This document shows positions 28,522 to 40,248 of a stretch of 64,000 nt of DNA, piece by piece; position 1 is the stretch's first letter, and every line of letters starts with the position of its first letter. Source of the DNA: Ramlibacter ginsenosidimutans (GTDB lineage: Bacteria; Pseudomonadota; Gammaproteobacteria; Burkholderiales; Burkholderiaceae_C); assembly GCF_016654015.1 (NCBI RefSeq), contig NZ_JAEPWM010000004.1:310001-374000 (forward strand), given 5' to 3'. The notes under the pieces were generated by a model that made no database searches, was not told the DNA's origin, and saw nothing but the letters and a program-made list of their open reading frames with translations. The translations under genes and the position numbers were made by a program.

Positions 28522-28800
28522 CTAGCCGCGCCAGGCACGGCCGGCCAGCCATTGGGTGCTGGCGACGGCCAGCACCAGCGCAGCATACGTCGCCATCTTC
28601 CCGTCGTGGCCGAAGTACCACAGCCCGGCGCCCAAGGCGACCGCCCCGGCCGCGAAGTTCAGGACGAAGGCGAACCCCCAGGAGGACGGCCGGGCGGCGG
28701 GTGGCAGCAGGACGCGCGCGGCCAGGGCGACGAAAGCGGCGACCACCAGGGCCGGGGCGAAGAAGCTGAGCAGGTGCAGGAGGGAGGCGAGTGGGCTCAC
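28522..28800 (-). CDS. Small integral membrane protein
   Basis: This is a 92-residue protein with three predicted membrane helices (about 5-30, 43-65 and 70-88). The family is not recognised by me, though the composition is typical of conserved comamonad membrane proteins. A GTG at 28800 giving SPLASLLHLLSFFAP is taken as start; a TTG six codons earlier is possible. It is followed 18 bases later by yaaA and could be the first gene of that operon. It is divergent from hemA. Confidence 0.65.
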   Translation of the reverse strand: MSPLASLLHLLSFFAPALVVAAFVALAARVLLPPAARPSSWGFAFVLNFAAGAVALGAGLWYFGHDGKMATYAALVLAVASTQWLAGRAWRG

Positions 28801-28861
28801 GCGGTTGATCTGGAGCAAGTGGCAATCGAGCCAGTCTAAGTGCTTGATCTGGATCGGATTT

Positions 28862-28867
28862 TATAAT
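28862..28867 (+). promoter_or_regulatory. hemA -10 box implying a leaderless mRNA
   Basis: A perfect TATAAT lies seven bases before the hemA ATG at 28875. A sigma-70 start point 7-8 bases downstream would fall on the ATG itself. No consensus -35 is present at 17 bases (TTGATC at 28844 is too close). There is no Shine-Dalgarno sequence, as expected for leaderless translation. Confidence 0.5.
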
Positions 28868-28874
28868 TGGGCGA

Positions 28875-30146
28875 ATGGCAGTCTGGGCATTGGGCATCAA
28901 CCACACGACGGCACCGCTGGATTTGCGAGGCCGGTTCGCGTTCGCCCTCGACCAGATCGCGCCGACGCTGAACGCATTGCGCGACAACGTGGGCGCGCGC
29001 CTGGGCCGCCAGCCGGAAGCGGCGATCCTCTCGACGTGCAATCGCACGGAGATCTATTGCGCGGGTGCGCAGCACGAGATCGACACCACGGTGGAATGGC
29101 TCGCGCATTCCGGCGGCGTCTCCGAGAGCACGCTGCGCCACCACGCCTACACCTTGCAGGACGCCAGCGTCGCTCGCCATGCCTTCCGCGTGGCGAGCGG
29201 CCTCGACTCGATGGTGCTGGGCGAACCGCAGATCCTGGGCCAGCTGAAGGACGCGGTGCGCGTGGCGGAACAGGCCGGCGCCCTGGGCACCACGCTGAAC
29301 CAGCTGTTCCAGCGTTCCTTCGCCGTGGCGAAGGAGGTGCGCACCTCCACCGAGATCGGCTCGCACTCCATCAGCATGTCCGCCGCGTCGGTACGCCTGG
29401 CGGGGCAGCTCTTCGAAGACCTGAGCCAGGTGCGGGTGCTGTTCGTCGGCGCGGGCGAGATGATCGAGCTGGCCGCCACGCACTTCGCGGCCAAGGGGCC
29501 GAAGGCCATCGTCGTGGCCAACCGCACGCTCGAACGCGGCGAGAAGCTCGCCACGCGCTTCGGCGGCGAGGTGATGCGGCTGGCGGACCTGCCGGCGCGC
29601 CTGCATGAATTCGACGTGGTGGTCAGTTCCACCGCGAGCCAGTTGCCCATCATTGGCCTCGGCGCCGTGGAGCGCGCGCTGCGCGCCCGCAAGCACCGGC
29701 CGATGTTCATGGTGGACCTGGCGGTGCCGCGCGACATCGAGCCCGAGGTGAAGGCACTGGAAGACGTGTACCTGTACACGGTGGACGACCTCGCGAAGGT
29801 GGTGCACACCGGCGCCGCCAACCGGCAGGCCGCCGTCGCCCAGGCCGAGGCGATCATCGACGCCGGCGTCCAGAGCTTCGTGCACTGGATGGACCAGCGC
29901 CACGCCGTGCCCCTGATCCAGCAGTTGAACCACCAGGCGGACGAGTGGCGCGCCGCCGAACTCGCCCGCGCCCGCAAGCTCCTCGCCCGCGGCGAGGACG
30001 TCGACACCGTGCTCGAAGCCTTGTCGCGCGGCCTGACGCAAAAGATGCTGCACGGGCCGATGGCCGAACTGCGCGCCGGCGACGCCGAAGCCCGCCAGCG
30101 CGCCAGCGCCGCGATCGAGCAATTCTTCCTGCGCAAAGAGCGTTAG
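28875..30146 (+). CDS. hemA: Glutamyl-tRNA reductase
   Basis: HemA reduces glutamyl-tRNA(Glu) to glutamate-1-semialdehyde with NADPH, the first committed step of C5-pathway haem synthesis. The protein has 423 residues, the family norm. The nucleophilic Cys55 sits in [10 protein letters not shown] and [15 protein letters not shown] follows. The NADPH-binding domain ([12 protein letters not shown]) and the C-terminal dimerisation helices are complete. The conserved start [13 protein letters not shown] supports the ATG at 28875. It is monocistronic, ending in a terminator at 30187-30211; the other hem genes of the window (hemCDXY) are 17 kb away. Confidence 0.97.
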   Translation: MAVWALGINHTTAPLDLRGRFAFALDQIAPTLNALRDNVGARLGRQPEAAILSTCNRTEIYCAGAQHEIDTTVEWLAHSGGVSESTLRHHAYTLQDASVARHAFRVASGLDSMVLGEPQILGQLKDAVRVAEQAGALGTTLNQLFQRSFAVAKEVRTSTEIGSHSISMSAASVRLAGQLFEDLSQVRVLFVGAGEMIELAATHFAAKGPKAIVVANRTLERGEKLATRFGGEVMRLADLPARLHEFDVVVSSTASQLPIIGLGAVERALRARKHRPMFMVDLAVPRDIEPEVKALEDVYLYTVDDLAKVVHTGAANRQAAVAQAEAIIDAGVQSFVHWMDQRHAVPLIQQLNHQADEWRAAELARARKLLARGEDVDTVLEALSRGLTQKMLHGPMAELRAGDAEARQRASAAIEQFFLRKER

Positions 30147-30186
30147 CTGGGCCCCGTCCAGCCGGCCTCTTCTGTCTCCAGAGAAG

Positions 30187-30211
30187 CGCCGGGCCGCCCC
30201 GGGCTTTTTTT
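30187..30211 (+). terminator. Rho-independent terminator after hemA
   Basis: GCCGGG and CCCGGGC form a GC-rich stem with one bulged base around CCGC, immediately followed by seven T residues. It lies 40 bases beyond the hemA stop. Confidence 0.8.
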
Positions 30212-30212
30212 G

Positions 30213-30272
30213 GCTGGTCGAACCGCTGAAAAATGACGCGAAGGGGCGAAGCCCGCAGCGTCATTGACCAGC
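30213..30272 (+). promoter_or_regulatory. Structured leader of prfA: long-range stem next to the start codon
   Basis: GCTGGTC (30213-30219) pairs with GACCAGC (30266-30272), and AATGACGC (30232-30239) with GCGTCATT (30258-30265). On the 3' side the two arms are contiguous, giving 15 base pairs with one 11-base bulge. A small GGGC-GAA-GCCC hairpin (30244-30254) caps it. The structure ends six bases before the prfA ATG and would occupy the ribosome-binding region. It is not followed by T residues, so it is not a terminator. Confidence 0.55.
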
Positions 30273-30278
30273 GAATCC

Positions 30279-31376
30279 ATGAAACCCTTCCTCCGCCAGC
30301 AACTCGAGCGCTTTCCCGTCCGCCTGCAGGAGCTGGACTTCTACCTGTCGCAGCCCGAGGTGGTGAACGACATGGAGCGCTTTCGCGAGCTCACGCGCGA
30401 GCACGCCGAGGTCACCGAGGTGAACGGCGTGTACCAGCGCTTCCTGCAGCGCGAGCGCGATCTCGCGCAGGCGCGCGAGATGCTGGACGACCCCGATTTC
30501 GCGGAGATGGCGAAGGAGGAGATCGCCGTCGCCGACGCGGAGCTGCCGGGGCTGGAGAACGAATTGCAGTCGCTGCTGCTGCCCAGGGACCCGGACGACG
30601 TGCGCAACGTGTTCCTGGAAATCCGCGCCGGCACCGGCGGCGACGAGTCGGCGCTGTTCGCGGGCGACCTGCTGCGCATGTACACGAAGTACGCCGAGCG
30701 CCAGGGCTGGCGCACGGAGATCGTGAGCGACAGTCCCGGGGAAGTCGGCGGCTTCAAGGAGGTGGTGGTGCGCTTCGTCGGCGACGGGGCCTTCGGCAAG
30801 CTCAAGTTCGAGTCGGGCGGCCACCGCGTGCAGCGCGTGCCGGCCACCGAGAGCCAGGGCCGCATCCACACCAGCGCCTGCACGGTGGCGGCACTGGCCG
30901 AACCCGACGAGGCCGCGGCCGTGCAGATCAACCCGGCCGACCTGCGCATCGACACCTTCCGCGCTTCGGGCGCCGGCGGCCAGCACGTGAACAAGACCGA
31001 CTCCGCCGTCCGCATCACGCACATTCCCACGGGCATCGTGGCCGAGTGCCAGGACGACCGCTCGCAGCACCGCAACAAGGCCAAGGCCATGCAGGTGCTG
31101 GCCGCGCGCATCCAGGAGAAGGAGCGCTCGGAGCGTGCTGCGAAGGAGGCGGCCACGCGCAAGGGCCTGATCGGCAGCGGCGACCGCTCCGACCGAATCC
31201 GCACCTACAACTTCCCCCAGGGACGGGTGACCGACCACCGCATCAACCTCACGCTGTACAAGCTGGGCGCGGTGCTCGAGGGCGACCTGGACGAACTGAT
31301 CTCGGCCCTGCTGCTGGCCCGCCGCGCCGAGCAGCTGGAGGAGCTCGAGGTCGGCATGGGCGCCGCACGCGCGTGA
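30279..31376 (+). CDS. prfA: Peptide chain release factor 1
   Basis: RF1 reads UAA and UAG stop codons and triggers peptide release. The protein has 365 residues. The codon-recognition PAT tripeptide (in RVPATESQG) and the catalytic GGQ ([10 protein letters not shown]), whose glutamine is methylated by PrmC, are intact. The ATG at 30279 matches the family N-terminus [12 protein letters not shown]; an in-frame start 15 bases upstream is less likely. The stop overlaps the GTG start of prmC, its modifying enzyme. The start region is covered by a predicted stem (30213-30272), and no clear Shine-Dalgarno is visible. Confidence 0.97.
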   Translation: MKPFLRQQLERFPVRLQELDFYLSQPEVVNDMERFRELTREHAEVTEVNGVYQRFLQRERDLAQAREMLDDPDFAEMAKEEIAVADAELPGLENELQSLLLPRDPDDVRNVFLEIRAGTGGDESALFAGDLLRMYTKYAERQGWRTEIVSDSPGEVGGFKEVVVRFVGDGAFGKLKFESGGHRVQRVPATESQGRIHTSACTVAALAEPDEAAAVQINPADLRIDTFRASGAGGQHVNKTDSAVRITHIPTGIVAECQDDRSQHRNKAKAMQVLAARIQEKERSERAAKEAATRKGLIGSGDRSDRIRTYNFPQGRVTDHRINLTLYKLGAVLEGDLDELISALLLARRAEQLEELEVGMGAARA

Positions 31377-32197
31377 ACCTGCACGAGGCCCTCACCGCCG
31401 CGGCCGCGCTCGAAGTCGAGCGCCTGGATGCGCAGCTGCTGCTCTTGCACGTCCTGGGACGGGACGCAGGCGAGCGCGCCTGGCTGCTGGCCCATGACGG
31501 CGATCCACTGGAGCCCGCCGCGCAGCAGGCCTTCGAGCAGCTCTGCGCGCGGCGCGTGGCCGGCGAGCCGCTGGCGTACCTGGTCGGGCACAAGGAGTTC
31601 TTCGGGCTGCGGCTGCAAGTGGATGCGCGCGTGCTGGTGCCGCGACCCGACACCGAAACCCTCGTGGAGTGGGCGCTCGAGGTGCTGCGCGAACGGAAGG
31701 CGCCCCGCGTGATCGACCTCGGCACAGGCAGCGGCGCGATCGCACTGGCGATCCAGTCGGCGCGCGCCGACGCGCAGGTGGAGGCCGTGGACCGGAGCGC
31801 CGGCGCGCTCGCGGTCGCGGCCGCCAACGCCGCTCGCCTGCGGCTGCCGGTGCGGTTCCGTCAGGCCTCCTGGCTCATGGGCGGCGGCGCGTACGACCTC
31901 ATCGCCAGCAACCCGCCCTACGTGGCCGAGGCCGATCCGCACCTGCCTGCGCTGCAGCACGAGCCGCGCGAGGCGCTCACCGCAGGCGCGGACGGGCTGG
32001 ACGACCTGCGCCGCATCGTGGCCGAGGCGCCCGCCCACCTGCTGCCCGGCGGCTGGCTGCTGCTGGAGCACGGCTGGGACCAGGCCGCGGCCGTGCGCGC
32101 GCTGCTGGCCCAAGCCGGCTTTGCCGAGGTCGCGAGCCGGCGCGACCTGGCGGGGCATGAGCGCTGCTCCGGCGGCCGCTGGCTTGAACTGGGATAA
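31373..32197 (+). CDS. prmC: Peptide chain release factor N5-glutamine methyltransferase
   Basis: PrmC methylates the GGQ glutamine of RF1 and RF2 using SAM. The protein has 274 residues: an N-terminal helical domain that grips the release factor (about 1-70), the [16 protein letters not shown] linker and a Rossmann methyltransferase domain with [12 protein letters not shown] and the substrate-glutamine motif NPPY (SNPPYVAEA). The GTG at 31373 overlaps the prfA stop (GTGA), showing translational coupling of the enzyme to its target. Confidence 0.96.
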   Translation: MNLHEALTAAAALEVERLDAQLLLLHVLGRDAGERAWLLAHDGDPLEPAAQQAFEQLCARRVAGEPLAYLVGHKEFFGLRLQVDARVLVPRPDTETLVEWALEVLRERKAPRVIDLGTGSGAIALAIQSARADAQVEAVDRSAGALAVAAANAARLRLPVRFRQASWLMGGGAYDLIASNPPYVAEADPHLPALQHEPREALTAGADGLDDLRRIVAEAPAHLLPGGWLLLEHGWDQAAAVRALLAQAGFAEVASRRDLAGHERCSGGRWLELG

Positions 32198-32241
32198 TCC
32201 GCAGCCAGATCCCTGCTTTCCTGCCCAGGAGAATGTTTCCC

Positions 32242-32565
32242 ATGAGCGAAGTCCAGCAACGCATCGACCAACTCGTCAAGAACAGCGACGTCGTGCTGTT
32301 CATGAAGGGCAATGCGTCCTTCCCCATGTGCGGCTTCTCGGGTCGCGCGATCCAGATCCTCAAGGCCTGCGGCGTCGATCCCAAGCAGCTCACGACCGTG
32401 AACGTGCTCGAGGATGCCGACATCCGCCAGGGCATCAAGGAATACAGCAACTGGCCGACCATCCCGCAGCTCTACGTGCGCGGCGAATTCATCGGCGGCT
32501 CGGACATCATGATGGAGATGTACCAGAGCGGCGAACTGCAACAGGTGCTCGGACAGTCGGCCTGA
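32242..32565 (+). CDS. grxD: Monothiol glutaredoxin Grx4 (GrxD)
   Basis: This 107-residue monothiol glutaredoxin has the CGFS active site (Cys30). Such proteins bind a glutathione-ligated [2Fe-2S] cluster and deliver it to client proteins, often with BolA. Conserved patches are VVLFMKGN, FPMCGFSGRAIQIL, NWPTIPQLYV and GGSDIMMEM. The ATG at 32242 is chosen because an AGGAGA Shine-Dalgarno lies nine bases ahead; an earlier ATG at 32233 would touch it. A GATAAT -10-like box at about 32194 within the prmC end may provide a separate promoter. Confidence 0.96.
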   Translation: MSEVQQRIDQLVKNSDVVLFMKGNASFPMCGFSGRAIQILKACGVDPKQLTTVNVLEDADIRQGIKEYSNWPTIPQLYVRGEFIGGSDIMMEMYQSGELQQVLGQSA

Positions 32566-32586
32566 GTTCGTTCGGGCCTCAAGACC

Positions 32587-32721
32587 AACAACCGGACGCA
32601 GAGGACGCAGAAGTTTCGCAGAGGACGCAAAAGAAGACCTTCAAAGGTCGAATGCATTCCTTCCGAATTGCATTCTTCTGCGTCCTCTGCGTCACCTTTG
32701 CGCCCTCTGCGTCCGGTTGTT
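32587..32721. repeat. Intergenic palindromic repeat, copy 2 (longest)
   Basis: This copy of 135 bases has matching outer ends AACAACCGGACGCAGAG and the complementary CTCTGCGTCCGGTTGTT. It contains two smaller hairpins in its core (GACC-TTCAAA-GGTC, and GAATGCA / TGCATTC). It lies between grxD and the AAA+ ATPase gene, both rightward, and ends 16 bases before the CIRCE-like element. Confidence 0.85.
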
Positions 32722-32737
32722 TGGTTTGAAGCTTCTT

Positions 32738-32759
32738 GAGTGCAAAGCGATTAGCACTC
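32738..32759. promoter_or_regulatory. CIRCE-like half-site palindrome upstream of the AAA+ ATPase
   Basis: GAGTGC (32738-32743) and GCACTC (32754-32759) are inverted, and the right arm extends to TTAGCACTC, a perfect left half of the HrcA operator CIRCE. The arms are in the opposite order from canonical CIRCE (TTAGCACTC-N9-GAGTGCTAA), so binding by HrcA is doubtful. Confidence 0.3.
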
Positions 32760-32852
32760 CCGCGAACCGGCTGCCAAACGGCCATCCTCCCGCGTCCACT
32801 GTCGATTCCTGCTGACATATCCGCGCGAAAGCGCGGCCATTGGTTGCCTGGC

Positions 32853-32868
32853 TGGCACGGCCTATGCT
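32853..32868 (+). promoter_or_regulatory. Sigma-54 (-24/-12) promoter for the AAA+ ATPase gene
   Basis: TGGCACGGCCTATGCT matches the RpoN consensus TGGCACG-N4-TTGCW with a single mismatch (A for T in the -12 box). The invariant GG and GC are 12 bases apart, as required. The predicted start point near 32879 leaves a 22-base leader with a GAAGGAG Shine-Dalgarno before the ATG at 32901. A CCGCGC-GAAA-GCGCGG hairpin (32821-32836) lies just upstream. No enhancer site was recognised. Confidence 0.6.
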
Positions 32869-32900
32869 CGAATGAAAGCAAAGTCGTGAAGGAGTGGCCG

Positions 32901-33896
32901 ATGCAATCGCGTAGCCTTGTTCCGCAAACCCCGGGCCTGAAGTTGCCCATCGCCAACCTGCGCAGCGTGTTCCGACCGAACGACGTCGAGCGCAAGCTGG
33001 CCAAGCTGCCCGCGCGCGACCACGAGAACCTCCGCGCCACGTACGAGCGCATGCTCGAACGCGGCCCCGAGCGCTTCCAGGTCAAGCCCAGCGGGATTCC
33101 CGAGATGGAGTCGCTGTACGAGCAGCTGCCGAACTTCGCGGATGCGCTCGACGACGTGAAGCGCCACGTCGCGCTGTCGCAGGACGCAAGCGATGGCATC
33201 GAGATCACGCCCATGCTGCTGCTCGGGCCGCCCGGCATCGGCAAGACGCACTTTGCGCGGCAGCTCGCCGACCTGCTCGGGACCGGCATGAGCCTCGTTC
33301 CCATGAGCTCCATGACGGCGGGCTGGCTGCTCTCCGGCGCATCCTCGCAGTGGAAGGGCGCCAAGCCGGGCAAGGTGTTCGAGGCCATCGTGGACGGCCA
33401 GTACGCCAACCCTGTGATCGTCGTGGACGAGATCGACAAGGCCAGCGCGGACGCGCAGTACGACCCGCTCGGCTCGCTCTACAGCCTGCTGGAGCACGAC
33501 ACGGCCGAATCCTTCATGGACGAATTCGCCGAGATCGCGATCGACGCGAGCCAGGTCATCTGGATCATGACGGCCAACGACGAGCGCTGCATTCCCGAGC
33601 CGATCATGAACCGCATGAACGTGTTCCAGATCGAGTCGCCCACGCACGAACAGGCCCGCTGCATCGCGCGCAACCTGTACCTCTCGATCCGGGGCGACCA
33701 CGGCTGGGGCCGGCGCTTCGACGAGGAGCCCGCCGACGACGTGCTCGACTGCCTGGCGGAACTCGCGCCGCGCGAAATGCGGCGCGCGCTCATGACCGGC
33801 TTCGGCAATGCGCGCCTGGCGCACCGCGGCAGCATCGTCGCCGACGACCTGCCCCGCTGCGGCAACGGCAAGGGCCGCATGGGCTTCATCCAGTAA
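32901..33896 (+). CDS. Stand-alone AAA+ ATPase with a Lon-like core
   Basis: This is a 331-residue cytosolic AAA+ protein. Visible motifs are Walker A GPPGIGKT (109-116), Walker B VIVVDEID (172-179), sensor 1 in IMTANDE (Asn226), a candidate arginine finger in MNRMN (Arg238) and sensor 2 in REMRRAL (291-297). The order and wording (NPVIVVDEIDKAS, DPLGSLYSLLEHDT, IPEPIMNRMNVFQI) resemble the Lon ATPase module. Both the Lon N-terminal substrate domain and the Ser-Lys protease domain are missing, and there is no GAFTGA loop, so it is not a sigma-54 activator. The ATG at 32901 has a good Shine-Dalgarno. A chaperone- or remodelling-type role is inferred; the partner is unknown. Confidence 0.88.
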   Translation: MQSRSLVPQTPGLKLPIANLRSVFRPNDVERKLAKLPARDHENLRATYERMLERGPERFQVKPSGIPEMESLYEQLPNFADALDDVKRHVALSQDASDGIEITPMLLLGPPGIGKTHFARQLADLLGTGMSLVPMSSMTAGWLLSGASSQWKGAKPGKVFEAIVDGQYANPVIVVDEIDKASADAQYDPLGSLYSLLEHDTAESFMDEFAEIAIDASQVIWIMTANDERCIPEPIMNRMNVFQIESPTHEQARCIARNLYLSIRGDHGWGRRFDEEPADDVLDCLAELAPREMRRALMTGFGNARLAHRGSIVADDLPRCGNGKGRMGFIQ

Positions 33897-33899
33897 GGC

Positions 33900-34567
33900 T
33901 CAGGAGCCGGGCAGCGTGATGCCCCCAGCCGGCGGTGGGTCGGACGGCGCCGGTTCCTTCCAGGCCCAGGTCCGGGTCGCCGCGAACACCGCGTTCGGGT
34001 ACTGCGGCCGCCCGCGGCTGCCGTTGTAGCGGCCCAGCGCCATGAAGAGGTCACCCGCCTCGCGATCGAGGTAGTGGCGCAGGATGACGCAGCCGAAGCG
34101 CAGGTTCGTCTGCATGTGGAACAGCGAGGACGGGTCGCCGTTGCCGATCAGGCGCGTCCAGAACGGCATCACCTGCATGTAGCCGCGCGCGCCCACCGGG
34201 CTCACGGCGAACTTGCGGAAGTTGCTCTCGACCTGGATCAGCCCCAGCACCAGCCCCGTCTCGAGTCCGGCCCGCTTGCTTTCGTACCAGACGGTCTGCA
34301 GGAATTCGCGGCGCTCGTTCCACTCGGGCGTGCGGCGCTGCAGGCGGCGGCTCATCGCGCCCAGCCAGCGCAGGTATCTCAGGCGCGCATCGATGTCCGT
34401 GAACACGGGCACGGGGGGCGCGCTGGAGGAGATCGCGGAACTGAGCGCCGTGCGCACCGCATCGGCGAGCGGCTCTTCGACCTGGGCACCGGCCAGCGCG
34501 GGCGGGATGCAGGCCGCCCACAGCCCTGCACCGGCCACGGCCGGCAAGAGCACCTGCCGGCGCGTGA

Positions 34568-34571
<4 letters not shown>
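33900..34571 (-). CDS. Exported lytic transglycosylase (SLT family)
   Basis: This 223-residue enzyme should cleave peptidoglycan between MurNAc and GlcNAc in the periplasm. The N-terminus [17 protein letters not shown] is a signal peptide with a twin-arginine look, and ALAGA is a likely cleavage site. The SLT domain carries the catalytic Glu115 in GLIQVESNF and the [12 protein letters not shown] motif, with YNGSRG near the end. The GTG at 34571 overlaps the proS stop (GTGA), so it is read through from proS. It is convergent with the AAA+ gene, three bases away. Confidence 0.9.
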
Positions 34572-36313
<1,742 letters not shown>

Positions 36314-36406
36314 CGATGTGGGCGGGGAGTGGCGACTGCTGAGCCCTTCCAGCGCGGGGAGGCGCCATGTATCATGGGCTCAGTTCAAAGATTTTGGGGT
36401 GTGATT

Positions 36407-37060
36407 ATGCTGGACCGGGACGGCTTCAGGCCCAACGTCGGCATTATCCTGCTCAACCAGAAAAACCAGGTGTTCTGGGGCAAACGCATCCGGACACACA
36501 GCTGGCAGTTCCCGCAAGGCGGCATCGACCGCGGCGAAAGCCCCGAACAGGCCATGTTCCGGGAACTCCACGAGGAAATCGGGTTGCTGCCGGAGCATGT
36601 CCGCATCGTCGCGCGCACCCGCGACTGGCTCCGCTACGAAGTGCCGGAGCGCTATATCCGGCGCGACGCCCGCGGCCACTACAAGGGCCAGAAGCAGATC
36701 TGGTTCCTGCTGCAGCTGATGGGACAGGACCACAACCTGAACCTGCGCGCGACCAACCATCCCGAGTTCGACGCCTGGCGCTGGAACGACTACTGGGTGC
36801 CGCTGGACGTGGTGGTGGAGTTCAAGCGGGGCGTGTACGAAATGGCGCTGCGCGAGCTCGCGCGCTTCCTGCCACGCAACGACCACCGCAATCGCTACCT
36901 GCGCAGCGGCATGCGCGGGCGCGACGAGCACGGTCCGCACGAACACGTCCATCACCCGTTGCCGGCCGCCGGCATGGAACTGCCGCCCGGCGCGACGTTC
37001 GAACCGAATCCGCAGGGACGCTCCGAGCCCGCGGGCGACAAGGGAAAGCATGCTTCGTAG
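36407..37060 (+). CDS. rppH: RNA pyrophosphohydrolase
   Basis: RppH removes pyrophosphate from the 5' end of mRNAs and so exposes them to RNase E. The Nudix box is complete, from [14 protein letters not shown] to RELHEEIGL. The N-terminus [17 protein letters not shown] and the [12 protein letters not shown] substrate loop are diagnostic. The protein has 217 residues, longer than E. coli RppH (176), because of a His/Pro-rich tail (about 165-217) that appears disordered. The ATG at 36407 follows GGGGTG. A TATCAT -10 lies at 36370-36375 with a weak -35. It shares a function with rne elsewhere in the window. Confidence 0.95.
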   Translation: MLDRDGFRPNVGIILLNQKNQVFWGKRIRTHSWQFPQGGIDRGESPEQAMFRELHEEIGLLPEHVRIVARTRDWLRYEVPERYIRRDARGHYKGQKQIWFLLQLMGQDHNLNLRATNHPEFDAWRWNDYWVPLDVVVEFKRGVYEMALRELARFLPRNDHRNRYLRSGMRGRDEHGPHEHVHHPLPAAGMELPPGATFEPNPQGRSEPAGDKGKHAS

Positions 37061-37601
37061 AGTCCTGGCGCTGGCACTGGCCGGCGCGGTCACCGCCGCT
37101 TCGGCGGCGGAACTGGGCGCCCCGCCGGGCACCCCCGACAACTCCTACATCCCGGACGTGCCCGAGTGGCAGGAACTGGACACGCCGCCGCCTCCGCCGC
37201 TGCGAACGCAGGGCCTGATCCCGATCGAGGTCGAAGGCAGCAGGCTCACCTTCGGTGTCGATCCGGCGTCCATCAGCGTCGGCAGCGACAGCGTCGTGCG
37301 CTACGTGGTGGTCGCCAGGAGCTCCAGCGGCGCCATCAACGCGATGTACGAAGGCCTGCGCTGCGACGGGGGCCAGGTGAAGGTGTACGCGCGCTACACA
37401 CCGGGCCAGGGCTGGGTGCCGGTCACCGACGCCAGCTGGCAGCCACTGCGTACCGGCGTCGCGAGCACGCGCCACAGCATGGCGATCGCACGCGGCGGCG
37501 CCTGCATGGAGCGCGCGCCCAACGGATCCGCAGCGCAGATCGCGCTGGACCTGAAGGCGCCGGTCGACCGCCGCTTCCTGGGCGGAGGCGTGAACCGCTG
37601 A
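37050..37601 (+). CDS. CNP1-like family exported protein
   Basis: This 183-residue protein has an N-terminal signal peptide ([18 protein letters not shown]) and a CNP1-like domain, a betaproteobacterial family of unknown function. The hallmark core is [27 protein letters not shown] followed, after a short gap, by KVYARY, here given in pieces. Two Cys residues (in LRCDGG and GACMERA) may form a disulfide in the periplasm. It overlaps rppH by 11 bases. It ends ahead of repeat copy 3. Confidence 0.85.
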   Translation: MLRRVLALALAGAVTAASAAELGAPPGTPDNSYIPDVPEWQELDTPPPPPLRTQGLIPIEVEGSRLTFGVDPASISVGSDSVVRYVVVARSSSGAINAMYEGLRCDGGQVKVYARYTPGQGWVPVTDASWQPLRTGVASTRHSMAIARGGACMERAPNGSAAQIALDLKAPVDRRFLGGGVNR

Positions 37602-37650
37602 AGCTTGGCAGCGTGCCCGGCTATGGGGTGGGGTGCGCGGGGGAACAGGA

Positions 37651-37755
37651 GAACGCAGAGGACGCAAAGGTTACGCAGAGGACGCAGAGAAGACCTTTGA
37701 AGGATTCCTGGTTTCCCTCTGCGTCCTCTGCGTGACCTTTGCGCACTCTGCGTTC
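37651..37755. repeat. Intergenic palindromic repeat, copy 3
   Basis: This 105-base copy opens GAACGCAGAGGACGCAAAGG and closes with the near-complementary CCTTTGCGCACTCTGCGTTC. It lies between the convergent CNP1-like gene and proB. Its arms are almost identical to those of copies 4 and 5, and the core differs. Confidence 0.87.
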
Positions 37756-37812
37756 AATTGCTAGCACGCAGCCGCGCGTCTCCACCGGCCGACCGAGTGA
37801 CAGCGCACGACC

Positions 37813-38952
37813 TCAGCGCGTCACGACCAGGTTGGTGCGATGGATCATCTCCGGTTCGGCGATGTACCCGAGCAGCTTCTCGATGTCGGCGGAAGGCCTG
37901 CGGCACAGGATTCGCGCTTCGGCGGCCGCGTAGTTCGCGAGGCCCCGCGCGATCTCCTGGCCGGACGGGTCGCGCACGGCGATCACTTCGCCGCGCGAGA
38001 AGTCGCCTTCCACGGCCGTCATGCCGATCGGCAGCAGGCTCTTGCCCTCGGCGCGCAGCTTGGCCGCCGCGCCCGCATCCACCGTCACCGCGCCGCGCAG
38101 TTGCAGGTGGTCCGCCATCCAGCGCTTGCGTGCCTGGCTCTTCTGGTCGGGAGCGACCAGAAGCGTGCCGATGATCTCGCCCTGCGCCAACCGCAGCAGG
38201 CAGTCGGTCTCGCGGCCCCAGGCGATCACGGTGGAAGCGCCGGAGCCGGCAGCGCGCCGGGCCGCCAGCACCTTGGTGATCATGCCGCCCTTGCCGATGC
38301 TGGAGCCGGCGCCGCCTGCCATCTGTTCCAGCGCGGCGTCGCCCGCGCGTGCCTGCTGGATGAAGCGCGCCTGCGGGTCCTTGCGCGGGTCTGCGCTGTA
38401 CAGCCCCTTCTGGTCGGTGAGGATCACCAGCAGGTCCGCCTCCACCAGGTTGGCCACCAGCGCGCCCAGCGTGTCGTTGTCGCCGAACTTGATCTCGTCG
38501 TTGACGACGGTGTCGTTCTCGTTGATCACCGGCACGACGCGCAGCGACAGCAGGGTCAGGAGCGTCGAACGCGCATTGAGGTAGCGCTCGCGGTCGGCCA
38601 GGTCCGCGTGCGTGAGCAGTACCTGCGCCGAGCCCATGCCATGTTCGCGCAGCTTGGTCTCGTACATCTGCGCCAGGCCCATCTGGCCGACGGCCGCGGC
38701 GGCCTGCAGCTTGTCGAGTTCCTGCGGGCGGGTCACCCAGCCGAGACGCTTCATGCCTTCGGCGATCGCGCCGCTGGAGACCATGATCACTTCGCGGCCC
38801 TGGCCGGCGAGCGCGGCGAGCTGCCGGCTCCATTCGCCGATGGCGTGCTCGTCCAGCCCGCGTCCCTCGTTGGTGACCAGGCTCGACCCCACCTTGACGA
38901 CGATGCGCCGCGCTTCCCGCAGCAGCACCGCGCCGTCCTTGTTCTCCGTCAT
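37813..38952 (-). CDS. proB: Glutamate 5-kinase
   Basis: ProB phosphorylates glutamate, the first step of proline synthesis, and is feedback-inhibited by proline in the family. The protein has 379 residues, with an amino-acid-kinase domain ([52 protein letters not shown]) followed by a C-terminal PUA domain (about 285-379). The ATG at 38952 opens [10 protein letters not shown]. An upstream in-frame ATG is six codons earlier. proA is not in the window. It follows obgE in the conserved rplU-rpmA-obgE-proB order with a 118-base gap containing a 16-base perfect palindrome (38984-38999). Confidence 0.96.
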   Translation of the reverse strand: MTENKDGAVLLREARRIVVKVGSSLVTNEGRGLDEHAIGEWSRQLAALAGQGREVIMVSSGAIAEGMKRLGWVTRPQELDKLQAAAAVGQMGLAQMYETKLREHGMGSAQVLLTHADLADRERYLNARSTLLTLLSLRVVPVINENDTVVNDEIKFGDNDTLGALVANLVEADLLVILTDQKGLYSADPRKDPQARFIQQARAGDAALEQMAGGAGSSIGKGGMITKVLAARRAAGSGASTVIAWGRETDCLLRLAQGEIIGTLLVAPDQKSQARKRWMADHLQLRGAVTVDAGAAAKLRAEGKSLLPIGMTAVEGDFSRGEVIAVRDPSGQEIARGLANYAAAEARILCRRPSADIEKLLGYIAEPEMIHRTNLVVTR

Positions 38953-39070
38953 CCGAATGCCTCCGTGCACCGCGGGACGCCGCCCGCCCCGCGGGGCGGC
39001 CGTGCGCGGCTCACTGGACTACCCCTCCGCGCTGCGCGCTGCGGGATTCGCCTTGGGGCGGCCCGGCGGC

Positions 39071-40243
<1,173 letters not shown>

Positions 40244-40248
40244 TTAAC

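Noticed and set aside
28844..28867. TTGATC as -35 of hemA
   Set aside because: The spacer to TATAAT would be only 12 bases, too short for sigma-70.
30233..31372. Open frame upstream of prmC in the same frame
   Set aside because: It overlaps prfA in another frame and its translation is Arg/Pro-rich without motifs; prmC starts at 31373.
32901..33896. AAA+ ATPase as a sigma-54 enhancer-binding protein
   Set aside because: There is no GAFTGA loop and no helix-turn-helix domain; the core is Lon-like.
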